Shown here: piece after piece, positions 28,087 through 41,825 of the stretch
Numbering within the stretch: position 1 is the first letter of the stretch
How the letters are laid out: each line of letters opens with the position of its first letter
DNA from: an uncultured Sphingomonadaceae bacterium
GTDB lineage: Bacteria > Pseudomonadota > Alphaproteobacteria > Sphingomonadales > Sphingomonadaceae
Direction: 5' to 3'
Assembly: GCA_947499975.1 (NCBI GenBank)
Contig: CANMQE010000001.1
Location: 1,054,001 to 1,118,000 of the forward strand
Length of the DNA stretch: 64,000 bases
Position numbers and translations under genes: made by a program
Notes under the pieces: generated by a model
What the model saw: only the letters and a program-made list of their open reading frames with translations
Database searches by the model: none
Told to the model about the DNA's origin: nothing

Positions 28087-29045
28087 GTCAGCCCCCGGCG
28101 CATCCGCAGCAGCAGCATCAGGAAGAACGGTGCACCGATCAGGCTGAGCGCGATGCCGAGGCGCAGTTCCGTCACCAGCGGCAGGATACGGCACACCACG
28201 TCCGCCACCAGCACCAGCAGCGCGCCCGCCAGTGCACTCGGCACGATCACGCTGGATGGCCGCTTGTCCGTCAGCGGACGCACGAGATGCGGCACGATCA
28301 GGCCGACGAAGCCGATGATGCCCGCCACGGCCACGCCGCTGCCCACGGTAAGGCCGGTGCCCAGCACCAGCAACGCCATCAGCCGGGAGGGACGAACACC
28401 CAGCGAACGCGCGGCATCTTCGCCCAGGGTCATTGCGTCCAGATCGCGCCCCGCCAGCCACAGCAGCGCAAGGCCCGCCAACGTCAGCGGCGCGGCCAGC
28501 ATCACGTCTGTCCAGCTACGATCGGTCAATGCGCCCATCAGCCAGGTGACGATGCTGCTCATGGCAAAGGCATTGGGCGCAAGGCTGATGGCGAGCGAGG
28601 TGAGCGCGCCTGCAAGGCTGGCGATCATCATGCCCGCCAGCGTGAACAGCGCGATGCCGCTCGCAGGGCTGCTGGTGCGGCCCGCGATCAGGGCCAGCAG
28701 GGCCATCGCCCCGCCCGCGCCCACCAGCGCGAACAGGGGCAGCAGGATTGCACTCGCCACGCCAATATACAACGCGGTCACCGCGCCAAGTGCTGCGCCC
28801 GGCGCAATGCCGAACAGGCCGGGATCGGCCAGCGGATTGCGCAGATAGCCCTGCATCGCAGCGCCAGCCGCGCCCAGCCCCGCACCGATCACCACCGCCA
28901 GCACGGCGCGCGGCAGGCGCAGTTCGGCAAGGATGGCAGCAGCGTTGGGCGTCACGCCCGGGTCCACCCATACGCGGCCTGCCAGCAGGGACAGCGGGAT
29001 CGCGATGATCAGCAGCGCGGCAAAGATCAGGTTCGCGCGGCTCAT
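28083..29045 (-). CDS. btuC: FecCD-family ABC permease, vitamin B12 uptake
   Basis: This 320-residue membrane protein has about ten hydrophobic segments. Family motifs include LRLPRAVLAVVIGAGL near the N-terminus, GAAMQGYLRNPLADPGLFGI, and the coupling region GLIVPHLVR near residue 250. It forms the dimeric channel through which BtuF delivers cobalamin. The ATG at 29045 overlaps the btuF stop, and the frame upstream to 29108 belongs to btuF in another phase. Substrate assignment follows from the riboswitch-controlled cluster. Confidence 0.92.
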   Translation of the reverse strand: MSRANLIFAALLIIAIPLSLLAGRVWVDPGVTPNAAAILAELRLPRAVLAVVIGAGLGAAGAAMQGYLRNPLADPGLFGIAPGAALGAVTALYIGVASAILLPLFALVGAGGAMALLALIAGRTSSPASGIALFTLAGMMIASLAGALTSLAISLAPNAFAMSSIVTWLMGALTDRSWTDVMLAAPLTLAGLALLWLAGRDLDAMTLGEDAARSLGVRPSRLMALLVLGTGLTVGSGVAVAGIIGFVGLIVPHLVRPLTDKRPSSVIVPSALAGALLVLVADVVCRILPLVTELRLGIALSLIGAPFFLMLLLRMRRGLT

Positions 29046-29845
29046 TGCGCGGCTCGCCTGATCTGGGTGAAGCGTTCCAGCGCACGGGGGATCGTGGGGC
29101 CGCCGCAATAGAGCAGCGACGATGCCAATTCGTGCCGCTGCGTGGCCGAGGCAAAGGCCAGCGCGGGATGATCGAAGGCGTCCTCTTCACCGGCCGTGAT
29201 GACCACTTGCGGCGGATCGGCCAGCACCTCCTCCAGCGGCAGATAGGCGCCTTGTCCCAGTCCGCGCGCGGCGGAATGGCTGGCAAAGCCGGTCTGCTCC
29301 AGCAGCGCGCCCGCCAGCGAAGCCTCGCCCGGCACCAGCCCGCCCTGTTGCCACAGCAATGCGGATACAGGCTCCCCCTTCCAGCGGTGCGCCTGCCAGC
29401 TATCCGCTATCCTGTCCGAAAGAGCATTCGCGCGGCCTTCGTTGCCGGTAACATCTCCCAGCGCCTCGACCTGCGTAAGGCTTTCGTCCAGCGAACCGGC
29501 GATACCCAGCACCTCCACCGCGATACCCGCCTGCTCCAGCGCGCGCCTGGTGGCTGGCTGGATGAAGGCATCGGCCACCACCATGTCCGGCGCCAGTGCC
29601 AGCACTTCCTCCGCCGTGCCGCCGGTGCTGGCGTACCGCCGCGCATCGTTTGCTGGCATGGAACTGGCGCGTGGATCGTGACTGTAGTGGGAGATGGCGA
29701 GCAACTGCCCCGGTGCGGCAATTTCTGCCAGGATGGCATCGGCGCACGGGTTCAGGCTGACAATGGTGGGATGCGCGCCCCGCGCGTGATCCGGCGGCGC
29801 GGAACAGGCCGTCAGCGCGAGCAGCAGGGCGAGTGCCGATTTCAC
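29042..29845 (-). CDS. btuF: Periplasmic cobalamin-binding protein
   Basis: This is an exported binding protein of about 267 residues of the class III (BtuF/FhuD) fold. The N-terminus reads LALLLALTACSAPP, a lipobox-like signal. The mature part has TIVSLNPCADAILAEI and LAPDMVVAD, the standard motifs of this fold. I chose a GTG at 29845, which places the signal peptide at the start. An in-frame extension to 29881 overlaps the end of btuB. It presumably receives cobalamin from BtuB and hands it to the BtuCD pair encoded next, with which it overlaps. Confidence 0.88.
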   Translation of the reverse strand: MKSALALLLALTACSAPPDHARGAHPTIVSLNPCADAILAEIAAPGQLLAISHYSHDPRASSMPANDARRYASTGGTAEEVLALAPDMVVADAFIQPATRRALEQAGIAVEVLGIAGSLDESLTQVEALGDVTGNEGRANALSDRIADSWQAHRWKGEPVSALLWQQGGLVPGEASLAGALLEQTGFASHSAARGLGQGAYLPLEEVLADPPQVVITAGEEDAFDHPALAFASATQRHELASSLLYCGGPTIPRALERFTQIRRAAQ

Positions 29846-29855
29846 AGAACCAGTC

Positions 29856-31703
29856 TCACAGGGCGAACCGCGCGCCGACATGCGCGCCCGTGCCCGGCGT
29901 GCCGTATCCCGCGGCGGTCTGATATTGCTCGTCCCACAGGTTCTCCACCCTGCCGAACAGCTGCACCCTTTCGCTTACGTCCCAACTGGCCCTGACGGTG
30001 AGCGTTTCGTAACCGTCCAGCCGCACCGTGTTGGCAGCATCGTCAAAACTGTCCGATACGATGCGCAGATCAGCGCCCAAGGTGAGGGCGTTCAGCAATT
30101 GCCACTCGCCCGTAATGGTGGCGGCGTGACGCGGGCGGCGCGCCAGCGTCAGCCCCGTATCGCGATCCTGCGTGTCGGTAAGGGTATATACCGCGCCCAG
30201 CATCACGCTTTCCGCGGGCCGCGCCCAGACTTCTGCCTCCACCCCGCGAGCGCGGGTACGGGTGACATTTTCATAGGTGCCGAAAGGCCGGTTCGTGCAG
30301 ATACCTGCGCTCTGGCCAAAACAGCTGACGAAGGCGATCTGGTTGTCGGTGTTGCGCTGGAACAGCGTCATCGCGCCGTAAAGCGCATCAGCCGCGCGCT
30401 GGCCGTAGGCGATGCCCAGATCGAAGCTGGTGCTCTCTTCCGGTGCCAGCGCCAGATTGCCGAAATCGGAATAGAGCTGAAAGAGGCTCGGCGCCTTGAA
30501 ACCTTCCCCGATGCTGGCGCGCAATCGCCACTGCCGGGCGAATTCGTAACTCACATCCGCGCCGAAGCTGACTGCCGTGCCGAAATCGGCGTGGTCGTCC
30601 ACCCGTGCGCCGATATGGCCGGAGATGGCGTTGTACTCGATGCCCGCCTGCGCATAGGCGCCCGTGGTGCGGGTATCCGCGCCCGCGTCTGACCCGGTTT
30701 CGTAGCTGGTCCACTCGTTCTCCGCGCCGAAATTCAGCAGCAACGGGCCGATGGGCCGCCACTCGCCGCGCAGTTCCAGCCTGTCGGACCGACCCTGGCT
30801 GGCGAACGTCTCCGCGCCGCCGCCATCGAGATTGTCGCGGTCGGTATCGGCAAAGCTGTAAGCGCCGGAAAGGAACAGCGCGCCTGTATCGTACACCGCG
30901 CCGGTGGAGCCTGTAAGCTGGCGGGTGGCCTGCGTTTCCGCCGTATCGGCCAGCAGGAAACTGGGCGCGGGGAAACCGTCTATCTCGAGGTCCCCTTCGG
31001 CATATCGGCTCCGGGCGAACACCTCCAGCCGATCGCTGAAGTAATAGCGTGCGTGGCCGTTCAATGCCCATTGCTCGAAACCGTCAGCCTCGCTGCCCTC
31101 TTCTGCGGCGGAGATGCCATCTGTTGAGAACCACGTGCCCGAAAGGCCGAGGAACCCTGTATCGGGATCGCTGATCCCGCCCGAAAGCGCGGCGCTTGCC
31201 GTGTCGCGCGCGCCATATTCGGCGTGCGCGCGCAGCCCGCTTTCGGCCCTGGTGGAGGCGACCAGTACGCCGCCGATCGCATCGGACCCCCAGATGGTGG
31301 AATTGGAGCCGCGCAGGATTTCCAGCTTGCCAAGATCCAGCGCCAGCAGCGTGCCGAAATCGAAGCCGCCTGCCGGTGCGGAAGGGTCTGCCACGCGCAC
31401 CCCATCGATCACGGTCAGCACCTGCTCCGCCTCGCTGCCGCGCAGGCGCACGCCGGTGAAGCCGCCTACGCCGCCGTTGCGGGTAAAGGTTAGGCCCGGC
31501 GCGCGCTCCAGCACGCGGGTGAGATCAGCGCCCTGCACGGCCTCGATCTCTTCCGTGCCGATCACGGTGACGGCCTGGCCGGTATCCTCCACCTCGATCC
31601 GGGTGCCGGTGGCGGTGACGGTAATGCTCGCCTCGTCCTGCTGGGCCACGGCAGGGGCCGAGACTGCGAAAAGGGAAACGCCGAAAAACAGGTATTTGTA
31701 CAC
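29856..31703 (-). CDS. btuB: TonB-dependent vitamin B12 receptor
   Basis: This 615-residue outer-membrane receptor has a signal peptide ending SAPAVAQ and a TonB-box-like SITVTAT. The plug domain contains VLERAPGLTFTRNGG, VRLRGSEAEQVLTVIDGVRV and LEILRGSNSTIWGSDAIGGV. A 22-strand barrel follows, ending LWDEQYQTAAGYGTPG and a terminal hydrophobic-Ala-Leu. The start is a GTG at 31703 with GGAGG just upstream; an ATG at 31736 is in frame but gives a poorer signal peptide. A cobalamin riboswitch lies about 100 bases upstream, which fixes the substrate. Homologues for other ligands are excluded mainly by that context. Confidence 0.95.
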   Translation of the reverse strand: MYKYLFFGVSLFAVSAPAVAQQDEASITVTATGTRIEVEDTGQAVTVIGTEEIEAVQGADLTRVLERAPGLTFTRNGGVGGFTGVRLRGSEAEQVLTVIDGVRVADPSAPAGGFDFGTLLALDLGKLEILRGSNSTIWGSDAIGGVLVASTRAESGLRAHAEYGARDTASAALSGGISDPDTGFLGLSGTWFSTDGISAAEEGSEADGFEQWALNGHARYYFSDRLEVFARSRYAEGDLEIDGFPAPSFLLADTAETQATRQLTGSTGAVYDTGALFLSGAYSFADTDRDNLDGGGAETFASQGRSDRLELRGEWRPIGPLLLNFGAENEWTSYETGSDAGADTRTTGAYAQAGIEYNAISGHIGARVDDHADFGTAVSFGADVSYEFARQWRLRASIGEGFKAPSLFQLYSDFGNLALAPEESTSFDLGIAYGQRAADALYGAMTLFQRNTDNQIAFVSCFGQSAGICTNRPFGTYENVTRTRARGVEAEVWARPAESVMLGAVYTLTDTQDRDTGLTLARRPRHAATITGEWQLLNALTLGADLRIVSDSFDDAANTVRLDGYETLTVRASWDVSERVQLFGRVENLWDEQYQTAAGYGTPGTGAHVGARFAL

Positions 31704-31799
31704 GAAACCTCCATTCAAAAAGCGAATGCCGCTCATGACGGAGGGAGCGCCGGCAAGGGCGCTCTCCCGCTGGCTGTCGGTACACCCCGCCCGATAGCG

Positions 31800-31980
31800 T
31801 AAGCGACTGTCGCAGGCAGGTCTCCTGGCTTCCGGATCATCGCTTCCCGCTCGCCTTCCCACCCCCTGAAACCAGGCGGCAGTGGCTTTTGAGCGGATCG
31901 CTCCCCGGTCACAGTTGCGGGGGCAGCGCGGGATATTCACCCGCTTCCCTCTTAGATCCGCCCATCAAAATAGGGACGGA
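31800..31980 (-). promoter_or_regulatory. Cobalamin riboswitch controlling btuB
   Basis: Read on the minus strand, the region has the conserved parts in order. They are GGGAAGCGGGTGAA and CCCCCGCAACTGTGA, then GCCACTG, then GGGAAGGCG, then a GATGAUCCGGAAGCC-like stretch, and last the B12 box GCCAGGAGACCTGCC at 31815-31829. These are the core elements of the coenzyme-B12 aptamer. It ends about 95 bases before the btuB start. Binding of adenosylcobalamin is expected to switch off the uptake genes. Confidence 0.95.
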
Positions 31981-32139
31981 TAACCCATGACGTCGCCGCC
32001 CCAATATGCGTCCCGCGCCCTCAGCGCAATGGTGATGCGGCTGCGAAGGATGGTTAACGCGCCGGTAAGCGGCGTCCCTTCCCGGGACGCTGCGATATGC
32101 GGTGATGATCGGGCACGGACTTCGCCCTAGGGGCCCCGT

Positions 32140-33192
32140 GTGGAACACCCCGCCAACCTCACCCCGCAACAATTGATTGCCAGAAGAAGACGTCAGCGCA
32201 AATCGCGCCGCGCATTGATATTGCGGCGGATCGGCGCCGTTGCGGCCATGCTGGCTGTGCCTGCTATCGCTGCGGAAACGACACTGGCCCCCCGCATCGC
32301 GCAGGCCCCTGCCGCCGGGGTGGAGCCGATGGGTTTCGAGACCCCGGGAGAAAGCTTTCCCGGCTCTGCCTTCTATTACCTTGACGATGCGCCTGCCGCG
32401 AACCCGGCGTTCGCCACCCGGGATGTTGAGATTGGCAACGCGGCCCCGCTCGCTTCTTACCAATCCGCATCTGCGCAATCGGGTGTGACCGCCGCCGCCA
32501 TGGTGGCACGCGGATCGGGGACGGACATCATGCGCGCGCAGGAATGCCTGACGAACGCCATTTATTACGAAGCCGCCAGCGAATCCGAGGCAGGCCAGCG
32601 CGCCGTTGCGCAGGTGGTGCTGAACAGGGTGGCGCATAGCGCGTGGCCGGGCACGGTATGCGGTGTCGTGTTCCAGGGATCGGCGCGGCGAACGGGGTGC
32701 CAGTTCACCTTCACCTGCGATGGCTCGATGGCACGTCGTCCCTCGCGCGGGGGATGGGAGCGCGCCTCCCGCGTCGCCCGGTCCGCCCTGGCAGGAACGG
32801 TTTACGCGCCAGTGGGCCTTTCCACCCATTACCACACGCTGGCCGTGAACCCCTATTGGGCACCCACGCTGGCGCGAACCGCCGTGATCGGTGCGCACGT
32901 GTTCTATCGCTGGCCCGGCGCGGCAGGGGAACGCGCGGCCTTCACCTTTGCCCACAGCGGCGGCGAACCTGCGCCCGGCAACGCACCCGTGCGCGCCAGC
33001 GGGCCGGACCCGGTAGCCATGGCCAATGCGCCGACGCTGTCAGCCGTTCCGCAGTATGAGGATGCAGCAACTCCGGCTGCAACACCGCCGGGCGAAGCAA
33101 CCCCGGCACCGCAACCTGCCGACAGATTGCCCGCCTCGGGCCGGGTGCGGCGCGAATACGAGAATGCCGGACGCTGGATCGAGCGGCCCTGA
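32140..33192 (+). CDS. Cell wall hydrolase, SleB domain
   Basis: This 350-residue protein has a basic N-terminus, a signal-anchor or signal peptide around 29-45, and then a SleB-type hydrolase domain at about 120-265. Motifs are CLTNAIYYEAASESEAGQ (with the presumed catalytic Glu), VAQVVLNRVAHSAWPGTVC, CQFTFTCDG and THYHTLAVNPYW. These enzymes act on the peptidoglycan of spore cortex or cell wall. The C-terminal 80 residues are Pro/Ala-rich and probably disordered. The start is a GTG at 32140 and no strong ribosome site is visible. It is divergent from the B12 cluster; about 160 bases lie between it and the riboswitch's 5' end. Confidence 0.88.
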   Translation: MEHPANLTPQQLIARRRRQRKSRRALILRRIGAVAAMLAVPAIAAETTLAPRIAQAPAAGVEPMGFETPGESFPGSAFYYLDDAPAANPAFATRDVEIGNAAPLASYQSASAQSGVTAAAMVARGSGTDIMRAQECLTNAIYYEAASESEAGQRAVAQVVLNRVAHSAWPGTVCGVVFQGSARRTGCQFTFTCDGSMARRPSRGGWERASRVARSALAGTVYAPVGLSTHYHTLAVNPYWAPTLARTAVIGAHVFYRWPGAAGERAAFTFAHSGGEPAPGNAPVRASGPDPVAMANAPTLSAVPQYEDAATPAATPPGEATPAPQPADRLPASGRVRREYENAGRWIERP

Positions 33193-33341
33193 CGGCAAAT
33201 GCCCAAGCTCCTGTGAACGCATGAAAATTCACGGGAAAGATTTCGGAAACCATCCCTTCCAACCTTCGCTTAGCGCAGCGTTGCTATCGTCCTACCTGTC
33301 GCCATGCTGCGGCCTGTTGAACGAGTGGAACCTGCCCCCCG

Positions 33342-33650
33342 ATGCCCATACGATTTGCCGCCTCGCTGAAACGCGGTCATTGCAGGATGACGCGCTATCA
33401 GGCCCGATCCTTGCAACTGCGACCGGCGAACGACAATTTTGGCAAGCGGGTGGAAAGCAAACACCTGCACGCAGCCCTTCGCCATTTCGCACAATACGGC
33501 CTTGCCGCAGCGGATCATGCACGCCAGCAGGCACTGGCAGCCGCGAACGGCGGCGACCGGGATACCTTCGAATGGTGGCTGGAGATCTGCCGCGCGCTGG
33601 ACCGGCGCATGGCCGGTTGCATCGACAGATCCCTGCAAGCCGAAGCCTGA
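33342..33650 (+). CDS. Conserved hypothetical protein, 102 residues
   Basis: This small soluble protein starts at ATG 33342, or at ATG 33387, which gives MTRYQARSL. Its core HLHAALRHFAQYGLAAADHARQQ and DTFEWWLEICRALDRRMA is helical. It looks like a family I associate with sphingomonads, but no function is known. Neither start has a good ribosome site, so the length is uncertain. Confidence 0.6.
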   Translation: MPIRFAASLKRGHCRMTRYQARSLQLRPANDNFGKRVESKHLHAALRHFAQYGLAAADHARQQALAAANGGDRDTFEWWLEICRALDRRMAGCIDRSLQAEA

Positions 33651-34928
<1,278 letters not shown>

Positions 34929-34936
34929 ACCCGTCG

Positions 34937-35009
34937 CCCCGACGAAAGTCGGGGTTCTCGTGCCGCAAGGGTGCGACATAAGCTGAGAGAGATCCCGCGC
35001 AGCCGGGAT
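34937..35009 (+). repeat. Pair of intergenic hairpins between mdh and sucD
   Basis: Two perfect short palindromes lie in the gap. One is CCCCGAC-GAAA-GTCGGGG at 34937-34954, and the other is ATCCCG-CGCAGC-CGGGAT at 34992-35009. The first could act as an attenuator or RNA stabiliser. The arrangement resembles dispersed intergenic palindromes that I associate with sphingomonad genomes. No second copy was noticed in this window. Confidence 0.5.
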
Positions 35010-35025
35010 GACGAAAGGACGATCG

Positions 35026-35916
<891 letters not shown>

Positions 35917-35949
35917 CCGCCAGTCTTCCAGCGTCTCAAGGAGAGACCC

Positions 35950-38781
35950 ATGGGTAAAGAGCCGGATAATTTCCTCCCCGAACTTCCTTCGCAGGAGGGC
36001 GCACAGCCCGGCCCTTCATGGGGCAATCCGCGCTGGCCGCTGACGGATGACGCGGGCGACTGGTCGCAGGCCATGGACCCGACCGACATGGTCGCCGAGG
36101 TCAAGAAGTCTGCCGCCAAGTCCGGCCGGCCGACCGATTCCGCCAGTATTGAGGCGGCGGCGCGCGATTCCATCCAGGCCATGCTGCTGATCCGGCTGTA
36201 CCGTGTTCGCGGGCATCTGGGCGCGAAGCTGGATCCGCTGGGTATCTCGCACAACCACAATCCCGAGGAACTGAGCCTCGCCTGGCATGGCTTTGCCGGG
36301 CAGGAGGACAAGGAAGTCTTCGTCGGCGGTGCCTTCGGCTTCGAATGGGTGAAGGTTGGCGAACTCTACGAGGCGCTGCGCAGCACCTATTGCGGGCATG
36401 TTGGCCTGGAATACATGCACATCGCGGACACCGAGGAACGCCGCTTCCTGCAGGACAAGTTCGAGAGCCCCGAAGACACCATCCAGTTCACGCCCGAGGG
36501 CAAGCGCGCCATCCTGAAAGCGGTGATCCGGGGCGAGGAATACGAGAAGTATCTCGCCAAGAAATACGTCGGCACCAAGCGTTTCGGCCTTGATGGCGGT
36601 GAAGCCATGATCCCCGCGCTGGAGGCAGTCATCAAGTATGGCGGCTCCACCGGCGTTCGCGAGATCATCTACGGCATGGCCCATCGTGGCCGCCTGAACG
36701 TGCTCGCCAACGTGATGGCGAAGCCTTACCACGTGATCTTCCACGAGTTTTCCGGCGGCAGCGCCAACCCCGATGACGTGGGCGGTTCGGGCGATGTGAA
36801 ATATCACCTCGGCACCAGCACCGATCGCGAGTTCGACGGTATCAAGGTCCACATGAGCCTGGTGCCCAACCCCAGCCATCTGGAAGCGGTGAACCCCGTG
36901 GTGCTGGGCAAGACCCGCGCCCAGCAGGCCTTCCGCGACGATCTGGACAATCACCAGCAGGTGCTGCCCGTGCTGATCCACGGCGATGCGGCGTTCGCCG
37001 GCCAGGGCGTGGTGTGGGAATGCTTCGGCCTTTCGGGTGTGCGCGGTTATTCCACCGGTGGCTGCATCCACTTCATCATCAACAACCAGATCGGCTTTAC
37101 AACCAGCCCGCAGTTCGCCCGTTCGTCCCCCTACCCCTCCGACGTGGCCAAGGGCGTGCAGGCACCGATCCTGCACGTGAACGGCGACGATCCCGAAGCC
37201 GTGACGTTCGCTTGCAAGCTGGCCATCGAATACCGCCAGAAGTTCAAGCGCGACATCGTGATCGACATGTGGTGCTATCGCCGCTTCGGCCATAACGAGG
37301 GTGACGAGCCCAAGTTTACCCAGCCGCTGATGTACGACGAGATCAAGGCCCATCCGCGCGTTTCGGAAATCTATTCCGAGCGGCTGAAGGCCGAGGACGT
37401 GCTTGAAGAAGGCACCGCGCCCGACATGCGCGCCGAGTTCATCGCCCATCTCGACGAGGAGTTCGAGGCAGGCAAGAATTACAAACCCAACGAGGTGGAC
37501 TGGTTCGCCGGCCGCTGGAGCGGGCTGCACAAGCCGGCCGATCCTGAAAGTGCGCGCCGCAACGTGCACACCGCGATCGAGAAGAAGCTGTTCGACAGCC
37601 TGGGCCGCACGCTCACCACCGTCCCTGAGGATCACCAGATCCACAAGACGCTGGGCCGCGTGCTGGATGCCAAGCGCGAGATGTTCGAAACCGGCGAAGG
37701 TTTCGACTGGGCAACGGCGGAGGCTCTGGCCTTCGGCAGCCTGGTGACAGAAGGCTTCGGCGTGCGCCTTTCCGGACAGGACTCCGGGCGCGGCACGTTC
37801 AGCCAGCGCCACGCCATCTGGATCGACCAGAACAACGAGAACAAGTACATCCCGCTCGCCACGCTGCCGCATGGCAAGTTCGAGGTGTACGATTCCACTC
37901 TCAGCGAATTCGGCGTGCTGGGCTTCGAATACGGCTTTGCCCTTGCCGATCCCAAAACGCTGGTTCTGTGGGAAGCGCAGTTCGGCGATTTTGCCAACGG
38001 CGCGCAGGTGATGATCGACCAGTTCATCGCGGCGGGCGAGGTAAAGTGGCAACGCGCCAACGGCATGGTTCTGCTGCTGCCGCATGGTTACGAGGGCCAG
38101 GGGCCGGAACATTCCTCCGCCCGTCTCGAACGCTTCCTGCAATTGTGCGCGAACGACAATATCCAGGTCTGCAACATCACCAGCCCGGCCAATTACTTCC
38201 ACGTGCTGCGCCGCCAGATGCTGCGTCCGTTCCGCAAGCCGCTCGTCATCATGAGCCCGAAGAGCCTGCTTCGCCATCCAAAGGCGAAGAGCGATGCCTT
38301 CCGCTTCCAGGGCGATCATCATTTCCAGCGCATTCTTTCGGACAAGACCGAGATTGCCGACGAGAATGTTCGCCGCCTGGTGCTGTGCAGCGGCAAGGTG
38401 GCCTACGACCTGATGGAAAAGCGCGACGAGGAAGGCGTGGACGATGTATCCATCGTGCGCGTGGAGCAGCTTTATCCCTTCCCGGGCCAGCCGCTGGCAG
38501 AACGCCTGAAGCGCATGACCAACCTCGAGGAAGTGATCTGGTGCCAGGAAGAACCGCACAACAACGGCGCATGGTTCTTCGTGCAGAACCGCATCGAGGA
38601 ATCGCTTACGAAGGCCGGACATACGGGCATGCGTCCGCACTATGCCGGCCGCGAGGAAGCGGCATCGCCGGCTACCGGTTTTGCCAAACGCCACCAGGCA
38701 CAACAGGAGGCGCTCGTCTCCGTCGCCCTGGGCCTTTCCGAACGCGGCAAGACCGCCGCCGTGCGCAAGTCGCGCAAGTAG
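35950..38781 (+). CDS. sucA: 2-oxoglutarate dehydrogenase E1 component
   Basis: This 943-residue thiamine-diphosphate enzyme decarboxylates 2-oxoglutarate and passes the succinyl group to the E2 lipoyl arm. Visible landmarks are LIRLYRVRGHLGAKLDPLG near the N-terminus, MAHRGRLNVLANV, the HGDAAFAGQG region of the ThDP site, MWCYRRFGHNEGDEP and the C-terminal LLPHGYEGQGPEHSSARLER. Length and motifs are standard. It lies 33 bases after sucD, with AAGGAGAG before the ATG, and is followed 29 bases later by sucB, forming one operon. Confidence 0.98.
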   Translation: MGKEPDNFLPELPSQEGAQPGPSWGNPRWPLTDDAGDWSQAMDPTDMVAEVKKSAAKSGRPTDSASIEAAARDSIQAMLLIRLYRVRGHLGAKLDPLGISHNHNPEELSLAWHGFAGQEDKEVFVGGAFGFEWVKVGELYEALRSTYCGHVGLEYMHIADTEERRFLQDKFESPEDTIQFTPEGKRAILKAVIRGEEYEKYLAKKYVGTKRFGLDGGEAMIPALEAVIKYGGSTGVREIIYGMAHRGRLNVLANVMAKPYHVIFHEFSGGSANPDDVGGSGDVKYHLGTSTDREFDGIKVHMSLVPNPSHLEAVNPVVLGKTRAQQAFRDDLDNHQQVLPVLIHGDAAFAGQGVVWECFGLSGVRGYSTGGCIHFIINNQIGFTTSPQFARSSPYPSDVAKGVQAPILHVNGDDPEAVTFACKLAIEYRQKFKRDIVIDMWCYRRFGHNEGDEPKFTQPLMYDEIKAHPRVSEIYSERLKAEDVLEEGTAPDMRAEFIAHLDEEFEAGKNYKPNEVDWFAGRWSGLHKPADPESARRNVHTAIEKKLFDSLGRTLTTVPEDHQIHKTLGRVLDAKREMFETGEGFDWATAEALAFGSLVTEGFGVRLSGQDSGRGTFSQRHAIWIDQNNENKYIPLATLPHGKFEVYDSTLSEFGVLGFEYGFALADPKTLVLWEAQFGDFANGAQVMIDQFIAAGEVKWQRANGMVLLLPHGYEGQGPEHSSARLERFLQLCANDNIQVCNITSPANYFHVLRRQMLRPFRKPLVIMSPKSLLRHPKAKSDAFRFQGDHHFQRILSDKTEIADENVRRLVLCSGKVAYDLMEKRDEEGVDDVSIVRVEQLYPFPGQPLAERLKRMTNLEEVIWCQEEPHNNGAWFFVQNRIEESLTKAGHTGMRPHYAGREEAASPATGFAKRHQAQQEALVSVALGLSERGKTAAVRKSRK

Positions 38782-38810
38782 AAGCATAAGCAGCCAAGGA
38801 ACGCTAAGTC

Positions 38811-40061
<1,251 letters not shown>

Positions 40062-40077
40062 CCCCAGGATTGATCCC

Positions 40078-40401
40078 ATGTTGAAGCGATCTGCCTTTCT
40101 TTCCTTCTGCGTGCTATCACTTGCAGGCTGTGACGCTGCCCAGGATATTGCGGGCCCCGTCATCGAGGGTGAAGTACGCAACCGGATCGTGCAGCAGTGC
40201 CAGCAGGCTTCTGAAAGCGCGGGGATTGTCGCCGCCCGCGTAAGCGAGGTGTGCGAATGCACCGCTGATACCTATGTGAACGACCCGGACCTGACGATGG
40301 ACGATGTTAGCACCGAGCGTATCGAAGCCATCATCAACGAATGCGCAGCCAGCACCGACGCACCGGTAGAGGCAGCAGATCAAACGACGCCAGCGGAGTA
40401 G
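40078..40401 (+). CDS. Small putative lipoprotein between sucB and lpdA
   Basis: This 107-residue protein has a signal peptide and lipobox LSLAGC (Cys18). The acidic mature part has CQQASESAG, VCECTADTYVNDPDLT and a final NECAAS; four cysteines beyond the lipobox could form two disulfides. I do not recognise a characterised family. It lies 16 bases after sucB and 4 bases before lpdA, so it must be cotranscribed with cytoplasmic TCA-cycle genes. That is an odd place for an envelope protein. Confidence 0.75.
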   Translation: MLKRSAFLSFCVLSLAGCDAAQDIAGPVIEGEVRNRIVQQCQQASESAGIVAARVSEVCECTADTYVNDPDLTMDDVSTERIEAIINECAASTDAPVEAADQTTPAE

Positions 40402-40405
40402 AAAC

Positions 40406-41824
<1,419 letters not shown>

Positions 41825-41825
41825 C

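Noticed and set aside
31880..31905. GGATCGCTCC sequence similar to the repeated terminator hairpin
   Set aside because: It lies inside the cobalamin riboswitch fold and has no T-run, so the similarity is coincidental.
36016..38787. Open reading frame of 923 codons antisense to sucA
   Set aside because: It mirrors the codon phase of a certain gene in GC-rich DNA, and its translation is low-complexity His/Arg/Ala-rich with no motif.
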